A stretch of 14,320 bases of DNA, taken from the NCBI GenBank assembly GCA_034696485.1, contig JAQIWT010000865.1, positions 1 to 14,320 of the forward strand, read 5' to 3'. Shown piece by piece: positions 8,232-14,320 of this stretch. This DNA comes from Isohypsibius dastychi. Taxonomy: Eukaryota; Tardigrada; Eutardigrada; Parachela; Isohypsibiidae. The stretch's first letter is position 1. Each line of letters begins with the position of its first letter. The position numbers and the translations under genes are program-made. A model generated the notes under the pieces. It did not search any database. It saw only the letters and a program-made list of their open reading frames with translations, and had not been told where the DNA came from.

Positions 8232-8602
8232 GGTTGGGACTTGAAACAAAGGTCAAGGCTTCCAATCTCAGCACCACGAAAAGCAAGAATATCAGTAATG
8301 GGTACGCAGTACGCCGGACAACCCATGGAAGATCGATTATTCCAATGTTCAACCTGCCACTACATCGGTTCCCCAAGCACCAGAAGATAACACACGCCGA
8401 GTTGCATGATGAGGATCAAGCCGGACAACCCAGGGAATTTCGAAGATCCAATGTCCAACCTGCCACTTCATTAGGTCACAAGCGCCAGAAGAGAACACAC
8501 GCCGAAGCGCATGACAAGCCTCATCCTGATCCGGAATTCTCAGAAGCGGACTATTCTACTGATACTGGATCCCCATCGATGGATCATCTCCACACCGTTT
8601 GA
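8216..8602 (+). CDS. Uncharacterised 128-codon frame spanning a tandem duplication
   Basis: The frame MGEIVRLGLETKVK... is basic and histidine-rich and ends in SPSMDHLHTV. It runs across both copies of a ~107-bp direct repeat. The two copies put different frames into register: THAELHD in copy 1 against THAEAHD in copy 2 agree, but upstream parts of the units do not. In another frame the units give FQCSTCHYIG and IQCPTCHFIR, a possible zinc-binding pair. No family is recognised. It may be the 3' exon of the preceding broken gene. Confidence 0.25.
   Translation: MGEIVRLGLETKVKASNLSTTKSKNISNGYAVRRTTHGRSIIPMFNLPLHRFPKHQKITHAELHDEDQAGQPREFRRSNVQPATSLGHKRQKRTHAEAHDKPHPDPEFSEADYSTDTGSPSMDHLHTV
8313..8520 (+). 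repeat. Diverged tandem direct repeat, period about 107 bp
   Basis: Unit 1 starts at 8313 and unit 2 at 8420, both with GCCGGACAACCCA. Shared blocks include CCAATGTYCAACCTGCCACT and ACACACGCCGA. The units differ by substitutions and several one-base indels, so the duplication is old. Confidence 0.75.
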
Positions 8603-9391
8603 TTGTTCCTGATTTTCGCCTTTCTGGTTTGCAACTACTACCTAGTAGTCTATGCATTGAAATTTAAAAACCATTTTTTTTTCTTTATAAACCATTTTTG
8701 CGGTTAACACATTTTTGAATGTTGCTTGTTCCGCTTTTTCCAATGGAGGGTGGATCTCCGTGTTTCTTACTATTCGTTGATTACTGATAAAACTAATCTT
8801 CCAAACTCTGCCGCCTCAAAAAAGTCAACTTGAAAACAAACTCGACCAATGATATCAACAAACATCTGACAGTAAATCGAGCATATTCTGTATTGCAGAC
8901 TTCTTGACAACAACCAAGACGCTCTCTCGGGAAACTTCTAGGTGATCTGGTGAGTGTACTCTTTGGTAGGCTAATCTGTTAGGGCCCCGATTTCACCTTG
9001 CGGTCAAGTTCCAAAGTACACTTGGGTAGAATTCCTGTCTTCTGCTGCATGGAGGTCAAACCGACATGACAGAAATCGGATTTTGTTAGGCGGAACGTTC
9101 TTGGGGAAAATTCTTAGTAGAATCACAGTATGTAATAAAAGAACGGTGCTTAGACAGCGGAGAACAACCAAATCGAGGTGGGCATAAACATAACGAACAT
9201 GATTACGAAACAATGACAAAAGATCTGAATTGTACCCCAGACCAGCGCTATGTAACCCCTGAAGGTGAACCAAATGAAAATGGGATTCCACTTTTGGTTG
9301 CGTCATTCTGTCCGTTACAGTTTGGGATCTTAACCCGTAATGGAGATCAGCGTGCAATGAGCTGACGAGCAAGCTTTGCGTTTTTTGATTG
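8603..9391. other. Convergent intergenic region
   Basis: This lies between the plus-strand segments ending near 8602 and the 3' end of the minus-strand receptor at 9392. It must contain the receptor 3' UTR. No minus-strand AATAAA is evident. A short direct repeat AAACCATTTTT occurs twice near 8668-8700. The long minus frame at 9004-9504 is treated as chance. Confidence 0.4.
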
Positions 9392-10411
9392 TCAAACGCG
9401 ACAGCTGAGCTTTTTGCAGACGACTTTGATTTGCTGCTGATAATCGCGGCTGAGCCCAATAAAGATGACCTGAAAAAGACGTCATTATATTTAATGGTAA
9501 CCATAGACCCATGAAGTCACGATTACCGGGGATGCTGCCACAATCAACACACCAAATATCCGAATCCATAAACGAACCAATGGATTGTGCGCGATTTCTC
9601 CGATGAAACCGGCTGGAATCTGGACCAGAGACGAACAGAAAAAGAAAATAGCCAACATGGCCGTCATTTTGTTACGGCGAAAATGTGTAGCCCTTCGCAC
9701 TACATTCGGATCTATTTGGTTTTGACAGCGATAAATCGCACTTTTCAAGCAAATAACGAGATACACCATCATTGTGCTGAAAACTGGCAGATAGTGGCCA
9801 ATTACGGTTCCAACCAAGGATTTCCATGGATGATTAGCTATCCGCCTGCAAGCGTACCATGGTGGACCTGTACCGTAGGTTGCACCGAAGCCAAATAGAA
9901 CTGGAAATGGGATGCTGAAACCAACGGCGCTTGAAAGCAAGATCACAAGACCGTTAAACCTCACGCTTTTCCAGATGCCGCGTTGAGTTGGGAAAAAAGT
10001 GGCAGATAATCTGCTGCCGGCCAGAACCAGCTCTACCATATCACTGGTATAGCGTGATGACGTGAAAAGGTATATAGTTCCCATACAGAAGTCTTGGTTT
10101 TGGAGGACTCCGTGGAAAAAATAGCGAGCAATGGTGTATATACTCAGTGGGACATGAATTACGGCGTAAACAAAGTTGTTGATTATGCTGAAGAGTATCA
10201 GCAAGCCGGACCCTTCGCGAAGTGTTCTTTTCGACGAAATGGCGATGATGAGAAGCAGATCGGGAATCGCGCTGCAGACGCATGCTCCTAGAGAGATCCA
10301 GATGAGAAGATGAAGTTGATGTTTGTTATCAGATATCCAATAAGATAAGCCTGAATTATTTCCTGGCAAGCTGGTTCTGTTGGAATCAGAATGCCAAAAG
10401 GAGTTATTCAT
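9392..10411 (-). CDS. Divergent class-A-like GPCR, complete, intron in TM7
   Basis: The gene is complement(join(9392..9469, 9521..10411)), encoding 322 aa. The start at 10411 (MNNSFWHSD) is preferred over ATGs up to 10510, because the related pseudogene has a similarly short tail. N-glycosylation sites NNS, NRT and NNS mark an extracellular N-terminus. TM1 is about 34-58, but position 1.50 is not Asn. TM2 is 68-95. C109 at the start of TM3 probably pairs with C188 in ECL2. The DRY position reads G132-S133-R134-L135, keeping only Arg. TM4 is 153-176, TM5 204-226 with P209, and TM6 249-270 with P266 but no CWxP. TM7 has SPVI (294-297), then the second exon VIFIGLSRDYQQQIK forms the rest of TM7 and helix 8. 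It is paralogous to the pseudogene at 973-3207. Probably an orphan or chemosensory receptor; ligand unknown. Confidence 0.85.
9470..9520 (-). other. 51-nt intron in TM7 of the minus-strand GPCR
   Basis: The minus-strand donor is GTGACT after SPVI, and the acceptor is TTTTTCAG. It is phase 0. Reading through gives YGYH and a stop, which would lack helix 8. Splicing adds VIFIGLSRDYQQQ, which aligns with ISFLAWNRDYQEG after the equivalent intron of the pseudogene. A donor a few codons downstream cannot be excluded. Confidence 0.7.
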
Positions 10412-10575
10412 CGTGGTTTTCAAAATTCCGCTTTCCTGTTTCCTGTTCGCGTTCACAAGATAAGATGAAAGGTTGCATGTTTTTTTGTGGTTCCTGAACC
10501 AGGACATCAAGGAAAGGAAGCGTTCTTAAGTGTGATGGTTCCGGCCCGGTTATGGTACCGAAGGTCCTTAGCCGG

Positions 10576-10598
10576 TTATATATCCGCAGGATATATAA
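10576..10598 (-). promoter_or_regulatory. TATA-containing palindrome upstream of the minus-strand GPCR
   Basis: TTATATATCC, then GCA, then GGATATATAA form perfect 10-bp arms with a 3-nt loop. It lies 165-187 nt upstream of the receptor ATG and offers a TATATA-type core on either strand. A promoter role is inference. Confidence 0.3.
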
Positions 10599-10704
10599 TA
10601 GGTAAAGTACACGAATGACTGATCCCGCCTTATGGCTCGTAGACAAATTTTGGACTTGTCCATGTGGTCTTGTCTGTCTGTTTGGGCATTCCAGGCTCAT
10701 TCAC

Positions 10705-10724
10705 TCCAGCCAGAACTGGCTGGA
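10705..10724. repeat. Short perfect inverted repeat
   Basis: TCCAGCCAG, AA, CTGGCTGGA: perfect 9-bp arms with a 2-nt centre. It could be a dimeric protein-binding site. Such a tight loop is less likely to act as an RNA hairpin. Confidence 0.5.
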
Positions 10725-11214
10725 AATTACCCTCTTCAGTTGATCGGTGCCCAGTAGAGGAGTGAGAGGCTCACTAAACTGCCTTATCGCTTGGCTGCCT
10801 TCCAGTGCATGCTCTTGCTGCCATGGCGTATGTGGACAACGGCACACCCGAGGCAGCATTTCTACTGATCTGTATTTATCTGGAGTCTGACACAAGACCA
10901 TTATAGACAAGACCGTTCACATCAATTAACGCTTGCCCCTCCTGGATACATTGCTGCTAGCCAGTGACAATTAGAACAACTCTGATCAATGAAATCTTAT
11001 TCAACTGATTGGCTCTCAATGGTAAAAAGACCAATGACTGCACTTGGCCGCGCCTGAAACTGACTGTCCTACGGGAAATAATTTTCCTTTGTCCGGTTAA
11101 TAATGATAACCTCCCCGCGACTGGTCAGTCATATAGACCAGACCACGTTCTGCTGAACACTGCCTCCCACTTATTTTAAGGACTTTTCTGAGCACGGCAG
11201 TATTCATTCAAACA

Positions 11215-11290
11215 ATGACCACCGAGAATCTCATTAGCGTGACACATTTTGCCCAAACAATTAAGACTGACCAGATCAAACCGGACCTAA
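11215..11290 (-). repeat. Possible relic related to the piggyBac-like element interior
   Basis: TTTTGCCCAAACAATT (11247-11262) is identical to 2379-2394 inside the element at 1438-2682. Both are followed within ten bases by TGACCAG on the plus strand. Similarity fades outside about 40 bp, so it is either a very decayed copy or coincidence. Confidence 0.3.
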
Positions 11291-11371
11291 TTGCGTTTGC
11301 TGATGATCCTTTCACTAAATTTTATACAGTCTTGAATTTCTGAATTTTGGTGATCGTTTCGCATACGAAAA

Positions 11372-13992
11372 ATGGGCAAACCTTGTATGGCTGCAAATTG
11401 CGGTGTCAACAAGAAAAAATATTCTGGCCCCAAAAAAACCGTATTTTCGGCAAGTGTGAGCGAAAAGCACTTATGGAAAAAGGCGTTGAATCGAGCGCAC
11501 GAGGACACTGCAAAACATTTGTTTATCTGCGAAGATCATTTTATTCCTGGCGATGTCATACGTGCCCAAGAATGTATTGATGAGACTGGCAACAAAATCA
11601 CCTTCCCACTATTTCCGCCGAAACTGCGACCCGGAGCGATTCCATCAATTTTTGTCGGATTACCTGATTATTTCCAAAACAATTCGCCGATACGGACACT
11701 TCCGGAAGAGCGTAAGATTTTGCAAGAGCGAAGATCTGCCGAATCCAAAAAACGCAAATCAGACGAAAACGCTCAGTTCGAAGTAGTTGCATCATTTGCC
11801 GACTTAAAGAAATCGCTGGAACTTTTCTACACCTGGAAAAGTCAAACTGATCAGCAACCAACCAGCAAAAGAAAATATTGCCAACTTGTAAATGCAATCG
11901 GTAGCTGCCTTCTTTCTTGGAGATGTGAATTGTCGGAGGATCTCGTTATATTATACTCACTGGAAAAATCTCCAAGTGGAGCAGTAATGGTGAGTTTTTT
12001 GGTAGGATACTTGAAGTGAACATGATATTAATTGCTCATTTGACTGATTTATAATATGAATTCTGATTTACAATAATGCTTCATTGATTGATTGATTTAT
12101 TATAATGCCTCATGGAACTAGATTTATAATGAAACCGTTGAAATAATAGATTGACATAGTTGTGTACTTTCTAAAATACCTTTCGATCGAATATGATACA
12201 AGTGTGACTCAAAATGATACTGAATTTTCAGATAGTCTGCGCATAATAGTCAGACAGATTAGACAAGGTTGTAGCATTACAGCACAACTGACCTGTAGTG
12301 CCTCTGTTCCCGTAGGTCAGCGCCAAATATTACGTGCTACATTCACGTATTCTGTGTTACTTCAAAGCAAACTGTATAACTTTAAACTAGTTTAATGTAA
12401 CCCTTTCGCATGAAAATTTCAAATGAAATTCATATATCCAATTTTTCAGGTTGGCCGCAGCGTTCAGTTTGAAAAGTCGCTTATTCCGTCAATGTACATT
12501 TTTGGACAGGAAATACCTTGTTCACGGAAACCGGTACAATCCTGGACTGTATTCAAAGAAACAATGGATACCAGTTTTCGGTTGGAAGCCCCGACCACAC
12601 CAGCTGTCAATGTCTACGATACAGTGTCAGGGCTTTTGGAAAATCGAATGGCTGAACTTAGCTCGGCTATCCAAATAAATCCTGAGGACAACGTTGCAGA
12701 AGTTTTGGCCAAAGAAAAATTGACAGTGGCGTTTGTTCTTGAGCAAGTCAATCTGCTCAATTCTGAAAAGAAATATTTTTCGGACTCACTGAAAGCTCTT
12801 TCTTTGGAGCTAGTGACCACGTCAACCAAGTGCTACAGAGTACTTCGCCGTTCAGGTGCTGTTATTTTGCCGGCAAAAACCACTCTTTTCAATACTACAC
12901 GGGATTTTCGAGTATCATCCGGCATTGATAAGCGACAAGTGAGCAACAAGTTTACAATAATAAATACTCGTGTGCAACTTTTGTTCTTAGGTTGAGGTTT
13001 TGCGAGAACGGACTGCTCATTTAACAACATATCAGCGAATATTCAGCTGCGAATTCGACGAAATTCATAATAACAAAAAGTTTGAGCTAAAAGGAGGGCA
13101 GGTGAGATCAATTTTTAAAATAAACGTAAAATTTTATGTGGTTATGACTAGCGCAGTATATATGTTCTATATTAGTAAAGTATATATTTTTCATGTTAGT
13201 AATCTGCTTTTGTGCTAGGTTTATGGGGCGGCATCTAATCCGGGTTCCGAAGGGGAAATAGCACCAACAACACTCGTGTTTTTTCTCGTCGGTGTATTTT
13301 CTAATATTAAAATGCCCATCGGTCAGTTTCCATCGAAAGCGCTGGCTTCCGATTATTTGGCTCAACTGTTGGAACAAGTCGCCACAACCGTGGAAAAAGA
13401 TCTCAATCTGGAAATGCTGTGTTTTCAGTCCGACAACAACGCCGTTAATTCAGCTGCTTACAATCTTCTCAAAGTCAAGTACAACGGAACTACCGACGGT
13501 GTCTGCATCTTGCCAGCGAACAATATTTTCGCTCCAATGAACCTGATCAATCCTTCTTGTCGACCCATATTCCTTGGCCATGATTACGTGCATATCATAA
13601 AATGCATACGTAATAACTGGCTCAGAAGTTCCACTAATCTGGTGTTCAAATTTCCCTGCTTCCCTCGTGATGACATCGATTTGTCGGCAGATATCACCTG
13701 TAAAGTTGCCAATTTTTTCCTGATCCGTCAAGCAGCAACATCAGAACAGGGAAAAATTATAAGAAGGATGAACAAGATCACTTTAAATGCAGTTCATCCG
13801 TCACCAATGATGCGGCAAAACGTCGGTTTAGCAGTGAAAATATTTTGTGACGACACTCAAAACGGATTGAGATTCATTGCAGCAGACGCGCCAGATAGCT
13901 ACCGGAGAGTTGACGAAACTATCGAATTTCTTTCAATTATCAACAAATGGTGGAAAATTTGCAACGTAAAGTTTCAGTTTCAGGCAAGTTGG
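11372..13992 (+). CDS. THAP-domain P-element-type transposase, 3' end beyond window
   Basis: Exons are 11372-11989, 12450-12938, 12991-13101 and 13219 to about 13983-13992. The three internal introns are phase 0 with GTGAG-type donors. Residues 1-94 form a C2CH THAP DNA-binding zinc finger: C5, C10, C53 and H56, with W35, FPP, and GAIPSIF, the AVPTIF-type box. Residues 143-206 are uncharacterised. Exon 2 holds a helical, leucine-rich stretch (NVAEVLAKEKLTVAFVLEQ...), then YRVLRRSGAVILPAKTTL, as in P-element and THAP9 proteins before the nuclease. Exon 3 gives FDEIH with candidate catalytic D392. Exon 4 gives LCFQSDN with candidate D478, and HDYVHIIKCIRNNW, the conserved D-x2-H-x2-K-x2-RN block. 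The P-element GTP-binding insertion and last acidic residue would follow. About 660 aa are visible with no stop or frameshift in the joined exons, so it may be active or domesticated. Confidence 0.85.
11990..12449 (+). other. Intron 1 of the transposase (460 nt)
   Basis: The donor is ATG|GTGAGT at 11990 and the acceptor is ATTTTTCAG at 12449, phase 0. The intron is AT-rich, with stops in all plus frames and no recognisable extra exon. Retaining it would end the protein at KK... after 215 codons, leaving a THAP-only product. Confidence 0.75.
12046..12136 (+). repeat. Degenerate GATTTATAAT repeats in intron 1
   Basis: Four related units begin at 12046, 12065, 12094 and 12121. The best pair, GATTTACAATAATGCTTCAT and GATTTATTATAATGCCTCAT, agree at 17 of 20 positions. 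A (TTGA)n run lies between them. Confidence 0.5.
12939..12990 (+). other. Intron 2 of the transposase (52 nt)
   Basis: The donor GTGAGC follows GIDKRQ and the acceptor is TTGTTCTTAG, phase 0. Splicing joins the LP...TTL region to VEVLRERTAHLTTYQ and the first catalytic-region strand. Confidence 0.8.
13102..13218 (+). other. Intron 3 of the transposase (117 nt)
   Basis: The donor GTGAGA follows LKGGQ and the acceptor is TTTTGTGCTAG, phase 0. Splicing yields GGQVYGAASNPG, continuous through the RNase H-like core. The intron is rich in TATAT. Confidence 0.8.
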
Positions 13993-14027
13993 TAAAACCT
14001 AATTCCAGTACTGTTTTGGGGCAATCC

Positions 14028-14124
14028 ATATACGTCTCCGCCAAAAAGAACTGCCCACTTGGGGCTCTTCACTCAGTCAATCAATAGGGAGAAGAGGGCA
14101 GTTCTTTTTGGCGGAGACGTAGAT
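14028..14124. repeat. Long hairpin / MITE-like inverted repeat
   Basis: Arms 14031-14056 and 14096-14121 are perfect 26-bp reverse complements, separated by 39 nt. Allowing one mismatch, the pairing extends to 29 bp. The outer ends are TACGTCTCCGCC and GGCGGAGACGTA. If TA is a target duplication, the element would be a Tc1/mariner-like MITE beginning CGTCTCC. It lies in what should be intron 4 of the transposase gene. Its transcript would fold into a strong stem-loop. Confidence 0.8.
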
Positions 14125-14211
14125 TAGATTTCTGAACGGTACCCTGATTCGAGCCCCAAACTTATAAAGTTATCGATTAACGTTTTGGCTTTTGTTTGGA
14201 AAAACTTTTAG

Positions 14212-14297
14212 GACACAGCATGGAACTCATGACGAAATTATTTAATAAACAAGAACATGGTTGTTTCACGCATAATCTCACCGTTTTTAGTTGTTGA
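14212..14297 (+). CDS. Candidate next exon of the transposase
   Basis: After the acceptor AACTTTTAG at 14211, one frame reads HSMELMTKLFNKQEHGCFTH and continues to a TGA at 14295. It is in phase with a GT donor at 13988. Other donors (GC at 13984, GT at 13992) give frames that stop sooner. A further splice at TTTTTAG 14290 is possible. The window ends too soon to decide. Confidence 0.3.
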
Positions 14298-14320
14298 ACA
14301 GACTGAGGACACGAAGTCGT

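Larger units (their letters stand above)
10412..11371. other. Divergent intergenic region between GPCR and transposase
   Basis: Both flanking genes point away, so promoters of both should lie here. It contains two short perfect palindromes and scattered TGACC/GGTCA pentamers. Near 11215-11290 there is a stretch resembling the interior of the piggyBac-like element. A 5' terminus of the P-type element may also lie here, but its 3' partner is outside the window. No gene is supported. Confidence 0.4.

Noticed and set aside
9004-9504. 166-codon minus-strand open frame
   Set aside because: It overlaps the receptor's intron and last exon in another frame and runs through its 3' UTR. It shows no domain, while the spliced receptor reading is supported by the paralogue.
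9587-10291. Plus-strand open frames at 9587-9898 and 10094-10291
   Set aside because: They are antisense shadows of the minus-strand receptor's transmembrane coding sequence.
14146-14160. GATTCGAGCCCC, resembling a tRNA B box
   Set aside because: There is no A box or cloverleaf in the preceding 60-80 bases.
13984-14211. GC-AG intron with donor GCAAGT at 13984
   Set aside because: The donor looks good, but joining it in phase 0 to the acceptor at 14211 reaches a stop within seven codons. A GT donor at 13988 keeps a longer frame.

Overview
The window is eukaryotic, and metazoan by content. It has spliced genes with very short GT-AG introns (44, 51, 52 and 55 nt), rhodopsin-like seven-transmembrane receptors, a THAP/P-element transposase and the remains of a piggyBac-like transposon. 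Nothing bacterial is visible: no operons, no Shine-Dalgarno spacing and no CRISPR. Small introns, mild AT-richness and divergent orphan class-A receptors would fit a compact invertebrate genome. A tardigrade is one guess, but the sequence alone does not fix the taxon.

Layout. Positions 1-972 hold no convincing gene. From 973 to 3207 (+) lies a class-A-like GPCR pseudogene. It carries three single-base frameshifts and is split in TM4 by a 1,245-bp piggyBac-type insertion at 1438-2682. Removing the insertion plus one TTAA copy rejoins the receptor reading frame exactly. Positions 3384-4394 (+) hold broken coding pieces, one resembling a BEN domain. An apparently intact 327-aa class-A-like GPCR lies at 4932-5970 (+), with a 55-nt intron in the ICL3 region and a poly(A) signal at 6108. 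From 5971 to about 6880 there is only low-complexity sequence. From 6880 to 8602 (+) there are several interrupted exon-like segments, one with weak OB-fold (RPA-like) character, ending in a diverged ~107-bp tandem duplication. Positions 9392-10411 (-) hold a second apparently intact GPCR of 322 aa. It is a paralogue of the 973-3207 pseudogene and shares its TM7 intron. From 10412 to 11371 there are palindromes and a possible relic of the same piggyBac-like sequence. From 11372 to past the window edge (+) is a multi-exon THAP-domain P-element-type transposase. Near the window end is a hairpin with perfect 26-bp arms, probably a MITE-like insertion in a transposase intron.

Overall this looks like a small receptor cluster (two live genes, one dead) in a neighbourhood repeatedly hit by DNA transposons of at least two superfamilies. 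The best-supported result is the nucleotide-level footprint of the piggyBac-type insertion inside the receptor pseudogene.
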